From NCBI GenBank assembly GCA_038373885.1, contig JAWZYV010016978.1, positions 558,001-622,000 on the forward strand: a stretch of 64,000 bases of DNA. The letters are read 5' to 3'. Positions within the stretch are counted from its first letter, which is position 1, and each line of letters starts with the position of its first letter. The stretch comes from Cheiracanthium punctorium (taxonomy: Eukaryota > Arthropoda > Arachnida > Araneae > Cheiracanthiidae). The notes below the pieces were generated by a model, which was not told the origin of the DNA, searched no databases, and worked only from the letters and a program-made list of their open reading frames with translations. Made by a program: the position numbers and the translations under genes. This document shows, one piece after another, positions 41,572 to 53,119 of this stretch.

Positions 41572-42505
41572 CTCTTAACATTAAAATGGAAAATATAGAC
41601 TGTAAGATAATTAATTTTCACTGTATCCCAAAGTATTATTTAATCTGCAGTTAAATGCCACTCTCCGCACAAAAAGTGAACAATTATATTCAAATTATAT
41701 CAATGATTTATGAATTAGTGGAAATAGTTAAGTTGAACATCCTACTATATAGTTACACTGATCCCTGACTCAATGATTCACTGATTCTCTAAAATTCCGG
41801 ACAACCACTCCAAGAAAAGCAGGGATCTGTTACTGCTATTACTCAAAAAAGATTAAAAAGTTAAACACAAAAAGTGTGTTAGTACGATCCGCTTAAAAGT
41901 TTTCATAATTATGTATAAAAATATAGAAAGAAATCTGGGGTACTTTACAAGTCTGAAAATACACCTTTTACCTAATTTTTGAGCGATTTTTCTCTATTTT
42001 TAGCATTATTTTATTTCTGAGAGTAAAAAAAAGTTAATCATTTTCTTGATAAAATTAGCTGTCGCAAATGACATGACGTCACATTGCAGTCACGATCATC
42101 AGGCTCTGAAGGGAAAGTTGCAATTCCATTTCGTTTAAAACAGTTTTTTCACATAGTAAAATTTTTTCATTAAAATGATATCGCCACCATGAAGCATTGA
42201 TATAAGAGGGGCTGTTTACACAAAACGAAATCGTTCGAATGCGAAAAGTTTCTGCACGTTTCCAGAAGAGCATGAAATTCAATTTGGGTATATAATAAAA
42301 ATTGAATATGAAATTATTTACTTTAGGAGGACGAAGATTAAATATATTGAGTTTAGACATATTATTTTCGACAAATGTTTTTTCTAGCGCCCGTTGTAAT
42401 TGCCTCCACTACGGGCTTTAACTTCTAGTTTAATATAATATGGTATTTGAAAAATATGCGAATTTTGTAGATGTGCATATTCTCGGATGTTAATCTCCAA
42501 AATAT
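41572..42505. other. AT-rich spacer, nothing recognised
   Basis: The minus frame 42079-42360 has no known motif. No TIRs seen. Confidence 0.45.
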
Positions 42506-42511
42506 TAAGTA

Positions 42512-42550
42512 CTAGCTGAAGTACCCGTTCTTCACACGGAATGGGTATTG
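42512..42550 (-). mobile_element. Helitron 3' end
   Basis: On the minus strand: CCGTGTGAAGAACGGG (a stem-loop) followed by TACTTCAGCTAG, i.e. hairpin plus a terminal CTAG, the Helitron 3' signature. The matching 5' end on the higher-coordinate side was not found. Confidence 0.7.
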
Positions 42551-43004
42551 TTAAACTAACAAATACAAATGGAAAATAAATAAATAAATATTAAATATAT
42601 TTCGGTTGTAGATTTATCTGCTTGTCTCATCAAAATTTTAGTCTCTTAAATGATTTACATTTTCCAATCTGGATCCATGTTTCATGATCGAACAATCTTG
42701 ATTATATTGTATTTTTTTCTTTTGTCAAATCTTGTTAGCGTTTAACTTACTAATGCAATTAATTAGTAATGCAAACGTCTGTACGCTCTGCTGGCTTCCT
42801 CCAAAATTCGCCACCAATGGCCCCTTTTCACTGTCGGATCCAGAGAAGAATTCTGGAGGAAGCACAAAATTATTTTGTCTCCTTTTTTCTTATAAATTTA
42901 TTTGATTTCGCAAAATAAGACAATTTTCTATAGTGTAAACTTAGTTCTTTTGGGATGGTGGGGTGGTACGTGGCCCTGTATGCTCCTTCTGGATCTGCCA
43001 AGGT

Positions 43005-43905
43005 CAGGGCCTCCGAGAGAAATTTTATAAGGCGGGACAGAAATGTTCCCGGGTCCCCCTCCCCAACTTGCTTTTGCCTCAAGAAATATATTTTAAATTC
43101 TGCTCAATTTTACTTTAAAAGTAGTTAATAAAAAATAAATAAGTTAATATTGTGGTGTTATTTTTATTCTTGCCTAAATTATAATTTTAATAATAGTATT
43201 TACAATCTGCATTACAAAAAATATAAAAAATGTATTATAAAAAATATAAAAAATGAAGTATCATTACGGTATTTTTATAACCAGATTCCAAAATCTTCCT
43301 TTGCCTTACCACCCTCGCTGTCTAACATGTGTTGCAAATCACCATCACTAACTGTGTTATTTATCTGTAAATGCATCAGTTCATATTTTGCTATAGTTAA
43401 ACACATAGTTTCGAAATTTTTTTTTTTCTCTTAGTGATTTTTATATAGAATGCTAAAAGAAAAGAATTAGTTAGGAAATCTTCATATTTAGCGATTTTTT
43501 ATTCATACTTGAAGGTTAAAAAAATATATAAATGGTAGAATTAGCATATTTATTATTTAATTTTAATGATGGCTTTTCGTGACTTTTTACTTTCAAAATT
43601 TCCTATAACATCATCAAAATTAACAGTTCTGGCAATGTCAGATTCGATGCTTAGTCTTGCTAAGTCTACAAGTCGTTCTTGAGACATGGTTGATCTTAAG
43701 AAATTTTTTATGAGTTTCAATTTTCTGAATGATCGTTCAGCAGAAGCTACCGTTGCTGGAATGGTTAAAAATACCCTAAAGGCAATGCAAACATTTGGAA
43801 ATAGGTCGTTCAGTTTATATTCTGTTCGTATGTTCAATCCCCATGCAAAAACCCTTAACTGGTTAAAAATTTGTGACGCAGCATTTTACTTTATATCTCT
43901 ATGAA
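43005..43905 (-). mobile_element. hAT remnant (second lineage), 3' part
   Basis: CAGGGCCTCCGAGAGAAAT at 43005 looks like a hAT terminus, and the transposase C-terminal remnant lies inside at 43553-43837 in the orientation that makes this the 3' end. The 5' part is lost. Confidence 0.6.
43553..43837 (-). pseudogene. hAT transposase C-terminal dimerisation domain
   Basis: A 94-residue frame with FLTIPATVASAERSFRKLKL and FLRSTMSQERLVDLARLSIE is the hAT dimerisation domain of a ZMYM1-like transposase. It differs from the 9978-11585 protein (STAEAERCFSTLKRLKNFLR), so it is another lineage. It is a truncated remnant with an intact reading frame over this domain. Confidence 0.88.
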
Positions 43906-44086
43906 AATAATATCAAATTTTGAGTGACGCCTTGCTGGGATTTTTAAAGATTTGTTTTTAAATTCCATTACAATTACTTTCGTTTTATTTTCTAAAGAAG
44001 ATTTACGCATTTAAGCAATGCTTTTAATTATGAAATACACTGTCAAATATATCACACTTTCACTGAGTCTATATAATGTATTCAAA

Positions 44087-44269
44087 TGAATTTATTTCAA
44101 TAATTTAATTTATCTTTTGCGTCACGCTATCCAAAAGGGCAAGCAAAATTTTCATATACATTTCGCTTAGTTTGGTTACTATGACGCTAACTAAATATTT
44201 ACGTAAATATTACTTGCCCTTTTGGATAGCGTGACGCAAAAGATAAATTAAATTATTGAAATAAATTCA
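44087..44269. repeat. Perfect 57-bp inverted repeat (hairpin)
   Basis: Arms 44087-44143 and 44213-44269 are exact reverse complements, with a 69-nt loop. The inner arm ends are GCTATCCAAAAGGGCAAG / CTTGCCCTTTTGGATAGC. No mismatch is seen, so it is recent or maintained. Confidence 0.95.
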
Positions 44270-44364
44270 ATAATTTAATTTATCTATTGAATAATACAGA
44301 ATAATTTTTTTTCTTTTCTTTTCTCTTTTTTTTTTTTTGTCAGTACCCCCTATTGAGTATTGAG

Positions 44365-45035
44365 GTCGATTTTGTAAAAACCCTGAAAACAATTTTTATG
44401 AATTTGTGTTCTTTACGTTTTAATGCAAGATTTTTTATGGATTTCTTTCTATGGTTACTTTTCATATGTGAAGGCTAATATGAAAACAACGTGTTGGCCC
44501 TGTTTTTTCGGCATTTGTATTCGTTATATCTTAAAGAAAGAATTTTACCGCTATCTTTTTTTCCCATTGAGTGAAAAGGGAAAAGAACATTTTGGTCCCT
44601 TACCGTTCGGATGCGAATTCTAAAAAATGCTGAATTTTTAGGCATTCCTGTTAGTTACATTTTAAATCAAGAATTTCACGGCTATCTCTTTTTACCTCTG
44701 AGATATGAAGGGAAAGGTGAAAAGAACGTTAAAGAACGTTTTGGCCCTTTACCCTCGTTCGGGGGGCGAATTCTAAAAAACGTTGAAAGCAATTTTTAGG
44801 TAGTTTAGTTAAATTTTTAAAGCAATAATTCATGGCTATTTTTTTCCTTTGATGTATAAAGGAAATCGTGGAAACAACGTTTTGGCGGACCACCCTCGCC
44901 TGGGTAGGAATTTTTAAAAATCGCTTCTTAAATGACGCCCTGGACACAAAAGATACAAGCTCCTATAATTTCATCCCTTTATCTCCAGTAGATTTGGCTG
45001 GTCGTTGATCGTCAGTCAGTCAGGACATCTTCCAT
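44365..45035 (+). repeat. Tandem array of ~145 bp units (array C)
   Basis: Four diverged units carry AAAACGTTTTGGCCCTTACC-type, GGGCGAATTCTAAAAAACG-type and AATTTCACGGCTATCTTTTT-type blocks (near 44390, 44500, 44640, 44790). The array ends in TCGTCAGTCAGTCAGGACATC. Confidence 0.75.
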
Positions 45036-45059
45036 TATGTATAGAGATTATTTCAACAC

Positions 45060-46665
45060 CCCCCCCTCACACACACATAACATGCGTATGAAAGTACCTG
45101 GCTCTTTTCAGGCTACTTTATTCTGTCTGCCTTTTCCGTGAATATAGATCATTATTTGAATAAATTTATGCATATGACAAATTTTTTTTTTTTTTTTTTT
45201 TTGGGGGGGGGGGGGAAATGAAGCTTTCTTTGAAATATTTATTTGAAAACAATTTATGAAAGTTACATATAAGCAGAAACGTATTTGCTTTATACCTTTA
45301 ATTTTTAAGTTATTAATTATTTTTGTACTATCGGTAATAAAATCAATAATAAGATACCGTTTAAAAAATTTTTTGAGAAAGATTTATTATTATGAAACTT
45401 GCTTTTATAAGAGATAAAAATAGAGGAAAATAAAAGAGGAAGATTTTGAATATTTGTAATATTTTTAAAATAATAAAAGAGCCATATTTTTCATTTTTAA
45501 ATTGGAAACATTTATGTAGTTGAATGAATAATTTTGTAGACGGATTGAATTCTACAAAATTTTTGTCAAACTTACAGTAAAAGGAGGGGAGGGGAACGGA
45601 AGTCACTGTTACGGCAGAAGCAGAATCAATGCAAACAAGAGCGCGGGCGTCTGTCAAATTAATCACTTAAAAGATCAATCCCTCCCCCCCCCCTGCCTCT
45701 TAAAATACTGACAAAAAAGTGATTCTTTTCAGCATATAATTAAAAACCATACCAAATGGAATGAGAAAATGCATTGATTTTTTCTGAAACATTCATTTTT
45801 CATAGATTTAAGCAATTTTTTAATTGTATAATCTTGAACAGAAAACCTCTTTAATGTTCGCTTTTTGCAAGTACACTCCCTATGCAGTGAAGAATGTTTT
45901 ACAGGTCTCAGTAAACATTTCTCTTGTACTTCACCCTAAAATGCACCATTTTTTAAAAATGTGCTGAAAATAAAATTGTAGCTTCGTTTAGGCTTAATTA
46001 TACCAGGAAAAATATATTTTTTAAAAATTCAGCATACAGTTTCTCAGAAAAGTCATGAACAAATTCGAAAAATTAGATTACCCACGCTTTAGCTCTCATG
46101 AAACAAAAGAAAGTAATATAGCATGATTATACTTTATTTAGTCGTAATATTACTATTTTTTAATATTTTTGTATTTTATTTTCATTTAGCAATATAAAAA
46201 TTAGAAGCATTCGAAAATTCGGGCAAAAACTTTTTCAGCAAACTGGATGTACTTGTACACGCTATGAAATTATGCTTCTTTGTTCAAAAAATAATGTTGC
46301 CATACATTTTTAAAACTAAAGTGATTTCCATGATGGTCCTATATTTATTTTTAATGAATATTTATACAAAAACTAAAAAAATTCATTTATTATAGAAAAA
46401 TCAGAGTGCAGCGAGTTGGCTACAGTAATCATTGTACATTTAAAATAATTTTTTTAAGTTACTTTCCCGAAATTGTTAAGATGCCTTTTTCTTTTGTGTG
46501 TAACTGGAAGCCATACAAGTCTCAGGTTATCAGGTCTAACATTTTTACCAGTGGGAGTAATCATTTCTGTGAAATGTATCTATCATTCTCATAAAATCAG
46601 TGTCAGAACGCAGTTGTTCACTTCTGAAATCCATTCCCGAATTGTGTTTTTTAATAATGCTGCCA
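45060..46665. other. AT-rich spacer with homopolymers
   Basis: A T22-G13 tract lies at 45181-45215 and a C12 run near 45684. The rest is unassigned, with no coding frame supported. Confidence 0.5.
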
Positions 46666-46675
46666 ACTAGATTAA

Positions 46676-47060
46676 CCCTTTAACGCGCAGCGTTCCTGCT
46701 CTGGGAACACCAAGCTCTCACGTTTTGACTGTTGTCACGAAGAATAGATTTGATTTCTATAAAAATAGTTGCGGGTGACATCGCTCCACGAGAATCCTTT
46801 ACTTTTTAGCACGTCATTTCCTGTAAAAAAAATGGTCACGATTATTTTTAACCGCACTGACATCTGCTGAAATTGAAAAATAGAAGAATGCGAGAACAGC
46901 TGGATAAATGGCCCAATGCTGGAAAAAAGGGCAGCCGTTGCCATCGCTCGATTTAACTACCAGCAAGATGGCGATGAACGTTTCGATCGTCCGCCATCTT
47001 GCTAAGTCGAGCGATGGCTGCCCTTTTTTCAGCATTGGGAAAGGGTTGCGACTCAAAGGG
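46676..47060. mobile_element. piggyBac-like MITE, P3 (inverted)
   Basis: 385 bp, TTAA at 46672-46675 and 47061-47064. The left end CCCTTTAACGCGCAGCG shows it is in opposite orientation to P2. The palindrome survives in shortened form (CAGCAAGATGGCGATGAACG ... CCGCCATCTTGCT). Confidence 0.92.
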
Positions 47061-47064
47061 TTAA

Positions 47065-48058
47065 ATGTGGATTTAAAATTAAAAAAGATGTCTGATAAAA
47101 TGCTTGTCCTACTCATCGTTCGATATTCATCACCCATACCAATTCTGGGTTGGATTCGTCACCCATACCAATTCTAGGAGTTGCGGTTTCCAATGTTTCC
47201 GAATATTCAATTTTATGGCTCCGAAACCTAATGTAATGGGGAGTGGGATAATAATCAGCTTAAACCTTCAATCGCCCGGGGCCGCAGTATTACCCACTTG
47301 GAGAGAGAAATTCTAGTGTTTTAAATAATTGAAATCTAGAACTCCATGATGACTTCCTACTGCATATTTATGTGGAGGCAGGAGAGGCAGGGAAAGGGGA
47401 GGGGGCAGACCTCCTGACAGCTTCTATCATCAATCTCAAAAGTGAGTATGTGGTTATTTTTTCTTTCATTTCTTTTTGTTTTTCTGAATTTCGAATCCGT
47501 TTCCCCCACATCTATCTTCCAATCAGATGACTGCAGACAGTTACCCAGAGAACGGCTCTCTGTCTCATATCGCTATCGCATAACGCATATAGGCAGTGCC
47601 GACCCCTCCCGTTCTCCCCTCCCCCCTTCCATCCCGTCCCATGCGAATCTTCATGCGCGATCTGTCCATTTTGCATTCTTAAATCGTTGTCGGAGTCTGC
47701 TCTGAAAGAATGTCACTGGACGGGATGCGAAACATAAATTATAACGGCTGAATTCCATTCATTATACTCCACACACGTCATCCCGTATACATAAGCACGC
47801 TTATAAAACTTATAATAAAGGGTCCGCGGATTGCGGTCCACTCGGTAAAAAATGTGCACCATTATTAGCATTAAGAATCGGGGTTCCCGGGGAATCTGGG
47901 ATTGCTGATCTTGGGCAGAAACTCGCATATATTTATATACATTGTACATGTTCGATAACTGTTCTGAAAAAATAAATTACCATCTCAAAATAATGAATAC
48001 TTTTACTATATTGAAATTCATAAAAAATAAGCACTTCTTAAAAACGCGAAATTCGCAG
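47065..48058. other. Spacer with short direct repeat
   Basis: TTCATCACCCATACCAATTCT is followed 29 bp later by TTCGTCACCCATACCAATTCT (47127-47175). A moderately GC-rich part (47400-47700) has no recognised frame. Confidence 0.4.
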
Positions 48059-48060
48059 CC

Positions 48061-48494
48061 CTTAAGAGTCAATCCTCTGTAATCGGCTTGCGGAGATTCA
48101 AGTCCCAATGCTTTGCTATGGAGAAAAGTGCCTTAACGCCAAATCATTTTTCTCAGTATTAGGTATTTTTAAATGAAATTTTCCTGTGTGAATCTTGAGA
48201 ACTATTCGCAAGGATTGCGCGAATCAGATTTGAGTTAATTTAGCCGAAAGAGATTTTATTGCAGTCTGAAAAGTAACATAAATCCTAGAGTGCAATAAAA
48301 TCTCTTTCGGCTAAATTAACTCAAATCTGATTCGCGCAATCCTTGCGAATAGTTCTCGATATTCACACAGGAAAATTTCATTTAAAAATACCTAATATTT
48401 TCCGAGAAAAATGATTAGGCGTTAAGGCACTTTTCTCCATAGCAAAGCATTGGGACTTGAATCTCCGCAAGCCGACTACAGAGGGCTTCTTAAG
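48061..48494. repeat. ~200-bp-arm inverted repeat (long hairpin)
   Basis: Left arm 48061-48263 and right arm 48291-48494 are inverted copies with about a dozen differences, separated by a 27-nt loop. The innermost TTTAGCCGAAAGAGATTTTA is mirrored exactly. CTTAAG lies at both outer ends. Transcription would give a ~200 bp double-stranded stem. Confidence 0.93.
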
Positions 48495-48499
48495 TCTAC

Positions 48500-49605
48500 T
48501 CTTAGAAAAAGCTGTTCTCGGTGAATGTTTTAAACAGTTTTGAAAAAAAAAAATTAAAAAAAGAAGAAGAAAAGCAGAACAATATATTATACTTTTAAAA
48601 TAGTTTTTTTAAGGTAGCGCGAAATTTAAAACGCTTATTCTTTTTTGTAAATTAAAACAGTTCTTGGAAAAAGCTGTAGAGTTTCCTTTCCAGGATCCTA
48701 GAACAGTTTTAAAAAGGAAAAAAAAATACAATTTAAAATTAAAGGAGTGATTAAAAAACTTATCTCAACAACTATTTTGTTTTATAATACTGAAATAAAA
48801 TCTTTCTAAAATTAAGTTTTACAAATGAATCCTTCACCCTCCCCTGAATGGACAGGACAGTTTGAAAGGGTGCATTGATACCCCCATTTCCCATTCCTTT
48901 CATTTACGTCCAGCATTCAATCATTCCCTTTTCTCCCGGCAAAATAAGTAAGTAATTTAAGGTGTTTAGTAGCACCCCTTTCTAACGATTAAAGGTGGAG
49001 AAAGAGGCAGATGAAATGGACAACAAATAATTCAGAGAACGTACTCTAGTCTTGATTTAGGAAAAAAAAGGTGTACATTTTAAATCGAAGAAAGACAACT
49101 TCAGTTACATTTGAGTAACAAGGGTGTCTGTAATGAAACAATTTCTTCACATGTTACAGAATATATGCCTTTTACATTTATCCTTATTTCTAGTCTTACT
49201 CTTTCTCATTATCAAATTAGATTTTTTAAAATTAATGACTATGTCATTTTATCTCTCAACCCCTTTATTGAAAATTGTCCGAAAAATATGTCCCAAAAAA
49301 CCGATATAATTTTACATATATTTAAATACTATTAGTTCACAACAGCTTTAATCTATTGTTACACTATTTCGTAAGCTGTAGAATATGCATCACATGTATT
49401 TTTCTATAAACAGGTTACAATCCTAAAAATTTCAACATAGGGTTACCAGGCGAAATACACGAAAAATGAGAGATAAAATGACATAGTCAATTACTATCGT
49501 TTTAAGATGGCAATAATGAAACTAAAAAATTCGGGGATTCAGGAGGGTATCCCCCTGACGAGATTTGAACAGCCGAGCTATTTATTTAATCGTACATTTT
49601 AGAGT
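48500..49605. other. AT-rich spacer, nothing recognised
   Basis: Frames near 49111-49335 are low-complexity and hydrophobic by chance composition. No structure supported. Confidence 0.45.
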
Positions 49606-49611
49606 TATTAA

Positions 49612-49906
49612 TTTTTTGGTGTTACCCGGTGCGGTCCTCACCCATCGCAACCCCCCCTCTTGACACTTGCACAACCGTACGGCCAGGGGTCGGGGTGGGG
49701 GTGGGGGGGGGGGAAAGTCACATTTCCTTGTGTAAGGTCTGTTACTCTACCCGAGGTAATGTTATAATTTTTTAATTTTTTTTTGCATGGAAAAATTGGC
49801 AAATGGATCAAGCCCTTCACTTTTAGCTTCTTATTTGTGATGTCATCTCGAGGTATTGCGCGATGATTCACTCAGTCTCTAATAGGAGGTGACAAAAACC
49901 GCGTGC
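49612..49906. mobile_element. Possible MITE with GGTGTTACCCGG end
   Basis: TTTTTTGGTGTTACCCGGTG at the left resembles known MITE ends of the GGTGTCACCCGG type, and AGGAGGTGACAAAAACC at the right may be its partner. A G18-like tract lies at 49694-49713. Pairing is weak. Confidence 0.35.
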
Positions 49907-50201
49907 GTGACTCCGAGTCACCACCGCTCACGAATTTCTAGCGAAATAAATGAAAAGGAAAAAAAAAAAAAAATCCATCTCACCAAACGTCACTTTCACG
50001 CAATTTCCGCCTTGATGATTCTCTATCGTGGCTTGATGGATAGGTGAGATAAAAGACAATAACCGATTTGCAAAAAAGAGATCTATCTGTAGGCTCCGGG
50101 AGGTGTCAGTGATGATTCATGTCACACTGCTGGGTAGTATTTCATACGAGCAAAAACACCAACCCTACTGCCGCCCGTGTGTGTACTTAGAAACAGATTA
50201 A

Positions 50202-50602
50202 CCCTTTGAGCCGCAATACCCTTTCCCAATGCTGAAATAAGGGCAGCCGTTGCCATCGCTCGACTTAACTACCAGCAAGATGGCGGACGATCGAAACGTT
50301 CATCGCGTGCCACAGATCTAGAGACCCTTTTTTGACGCAGCTGGCTGTGTTTTTCAGCATTGGGCAATCTATCCAGCTGTTCTCGCGTTCTTCCCTTTTT
50401 CAGCAGATGTCAGGGCTGTTAAAAATAATCGTGACCATTTTTTTTACGGAAAATGACGTGCTAAAAAGTAAAGGATTCTCGTGGAGCTATGTCACCCACA
50501 ACTATATTTATAGAAATCAAATCTATTCTTCGTGACTGGCAACAGTCAAAACGTCAGACTTCATACGGTGTTCCCAGGGCGGGAACACTGCGCGTTAAAG
50601 GG
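50202..50602. mobile_element. piggyBac-like MITE, P4
   Basis: 401 bp with TTAA at 50198-50201 and 50603-50606. It keeps the left palindrome arm (AACTACCAGCAAGATGGCGG) and lacks the right arm, much like P2. Confidence 0.93.
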
Positions 50603-50606
50603 TTAA

Positions 50607-50993
50607 CCCTTTGACGCGCAACCCTTTACCAATGTCGAGAAAGTGCAGCCGTTGCCATTACACGATTTAACTACCAGCAAGATGGTGTCGATCGAATCAC
50701 CCAGCGCGTGCCACAGAACTCAAGAACATTTTTGACACAGCTGACTGTGCCGCGGCAGCATAGCCAGCTGTGTCACGTCCAGCTCTATGGCACGCACTGG
50801 GCTATTCGATCGGCCTCCATGTTGCTGGTAGTTAAATTGTGCGATGGTAACGGCTGAAATTTTTCTACATTGGACAGTCTATTTAGATGTCCTCCTTAAG
50901 TATTTAGTTGAAATGAAATGTATTCTTCGAGAATCTAAACAGCCAAAATATCAGAGTTGTGTCTGCAGAGCGAGGACATCGTGCGTTAAAGTG
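50607..50993. mobile_element. piggyBac-like MITE, P5, diverged, sharing a TTAA with P4
   Basis: 387 bp between the shared TTAA 50603-50606 and TTAA 50994-50997. It is more diverged than P4 (right end GTGCGTTAAAGTG) but keeps both palindrome arms (AACTACCAGCAAGATGG; CCATGTTGCTGGTAGTT). Confidence 0.9.
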
Positions 50994-51330
50994 TTAAAAG
51001 AGGAATGAAATGTATTTTAAAACTGAATGACACCTGGGAGTCTGTTTTCAAAGCCGTTCCTAAAGGAGAAGAAAGAAAAAAAACAATAAAAAAAAAAGAA
51101 AGAAAGAACAAAACAAGAAAACAAAGCAATAATTGCTATATGACGATTTTTGCTTTGATAGCACCTATCCTTAAAATATCTCATTTAAATTTATAACTAG
51201 ATATTTATTTGCACGCAAAAATATACAACACGTAGTACGCAAAATTTCGCCAGAAGTCTAATAAAAACATTGCACATTGCAGACAGTAATATTAAATGAA
51301 GAAAGTGAAATAACAAACACAGTAATAATA

Positions 51331-51390
51331 TTGGGTCGGCAAAAAAAGTAATTGCGTTTTTTACACCAAATTCAAACAAATAAATTTTCA
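51331..51390. mobile_element. Lone mariner terminal repeat
   Basis: TTGGGTCGGCAAAAAAAGTA followed by ATTGCGTTTTTT is the classic mariner inverted-repeat sequence. No transposase or second end is visible nearby. Confidence 0.75.
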
Positions 51391-51394
51391 ATCA

Positions 51395-52130
51395 TGAATG
51401 CATTCTTCATGTTCGCCTGTACCACCTGAGTAACTTTCATGTTTGTAGTCAGAAGAGCAGAGAACAGATTCTCACTCCTGGCAACGTGTTACCTGTTTAA
51501 GAGAACCTTCAAATCCTCTATAATAATTTCAAAATTAGAAAGATTTTCAAAATCGTAAGCAATTGTTTAGCGTTTTTTCTTTAAATCATGTCTACGGACC
51601 AAGGAAGTTTTGGAGTCACGGTTCATTTGGTCCACCGGCTAAATATTCTAATTTCTACCCCTGATAATCTTCAGTACAAGAAACTAAGACTACATTCAGT
51701 ATTTTCTCTGTAAATAATATTTATTTATTTTAACTATCCCGAGCGAAATGAATGGAAGGCGGAAGGTTCGGAACCTACAAATAGTGTTTTTCAATTTGCA
51801 GAAAGTCCTTTAAAATCGCGCAAAAAATAAACTTAATATCTCCGGAATTAAGTTTATCGCAATATCTCCGGAAATTATCGTAGCAAGTTGGTAAAAATTT
51901 ATATTTAGGGTAACTTGAAGGTTTTCTTTCGTTCAATAAAGTCAAAGCTGAGTGTTACCATTGAAAAAAATCTGATGTGTCCAACACATGAATTCCTTGC
52001 ACGTCTATTAAATCAAAAATGTTTTTTACGCACTTCCTCTAAACTTATTTGTTTGAAAGATATAAAATATCAATAAAAGTAAGATATAGCGATTTCTAGC
52101 CAAACATTTCGATATTGCCAAGCTGAGTTC
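51395..52130. other. Spacer, nothing recognised
   Basis: No coding frame or TIR found. AATATCTCCGGAA recurs near 51835 and 51862. Confidence 0.45.
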
Positions 52131-52443
52131 AATTTGAAAGATTTCTTTCTGACACTTTATTTGGCGATATTTCACCAAAAGCCGACAAACTTGAAATAGT
52201 TTGCGAGATTTTGGGGATAGCCAAAGTAGTCATTGACCACAGACTTTCAATGAATTGAATGCATCCATACACCTTAATGTATTTAAAGGCATTTGGCTCA
52301 CCCTGTAAATAAATTCCCAGTCGATTGCTGTCAAAAAATATATTGAAAACCGTTAGATATTATAATATAGTTCTAAATACAAAAGTTCAAAATTCTACGG
52401 GTTAAAGTTTTAGAGTTATACAAAATACGAAATAATTTTTGGC

Positions 52444-52705
52444 GCCAAATTTGGCGATGTTTCGGCGAAACTCGTCAATGTCGACGACATTTGGCGAGAT
52501 ATTAAGCATGGACCAACAATGACAGATTATCGCCAAATTTGGCGATATTTCGCCAAAACTCGCCAAGAACGATGACAAATAGCGATACTTTGGGAATGGA
52601 CCAAATGACTGACAATCGCCAAATTCGGCTACATTTCGGCAAAACTCGCCAAGGTCGAGGACAGACTGCGAGATTTTGGGCATGTACCAAACAATGACTG
52701 ACTAC
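52444..52705. repeat. Tandem units of 86-88 bp with GCCAAATTTGGC palindrome (array E)
   Basis: GCCAAAT starts at 52444, 52532 and 52618. Each unit carries TCGCCAAATTTGGCGAT-type palindromes, TTTCGCCAAAACTCGCCAA and GGACCAAACAATGACTGAC. A related diverged unit is near 52160. Short minus-strand frames repeat a PKSRSLSSTLASFGEI-like pattern only because of the period. Confidence 0.8.
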
Positions 52706-52895
52706 AATTGTATTATATCGAAGATGTCCATAGACATTAAAGTACTGAAATTCTTTTCGGTGGTCCTGTAAAGAAACTCTCCAGTAGATTTTAACCAAAA
52801 ATCGAGATGCACAACTAGATCTTACAACAATCTTATATATGAAATTTCATAATAGTTTTTGAGATTTGAGAGTTAAATATGCACACACGTACACA

Positions 52896-52921
52896 AAAAG
52901 TCGCCAAGCTTGGCGACTTTT
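52896..52921. repeat. Perfect 26-bp palindrome
   Basis: AAAAGTCGCCAAG followed by its exact complement, centred on AAGCTT, next to a CACACACGTACAC tail. Confidence 0.95.
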
Positions 52922-53119
52922 GGCATAGTTCTTGAGGGAGGCACGTGACCGTGGTCGGACCATTACCTAACTTATGTGGTGGGACGGAATTGTGCTTGAA
53001 ATGGATGAATGCCCCTAAAATTGCCATTGACCTTAATGTATTGGAAATCTTTTGAGTGTTCCTGTAGCAGAACTGTAAATGATAAAGACACTTTTTTTAA
53101 TGGAGAAATTCATTTTCTA

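Noticed and set aside
42070..42100. TGACGTCAC as another end of the THAP element
   Set aside because: The octamer-type motif also occurs in the GTGAC satellite and no flanking similarity to the THAP element follows.
49111..49335. Hydrophobic 74-residue frame as a membrane peptide
   Set aside because: A second frame over the same bases is equally hydrophobic, as expected from T-rich DNA.
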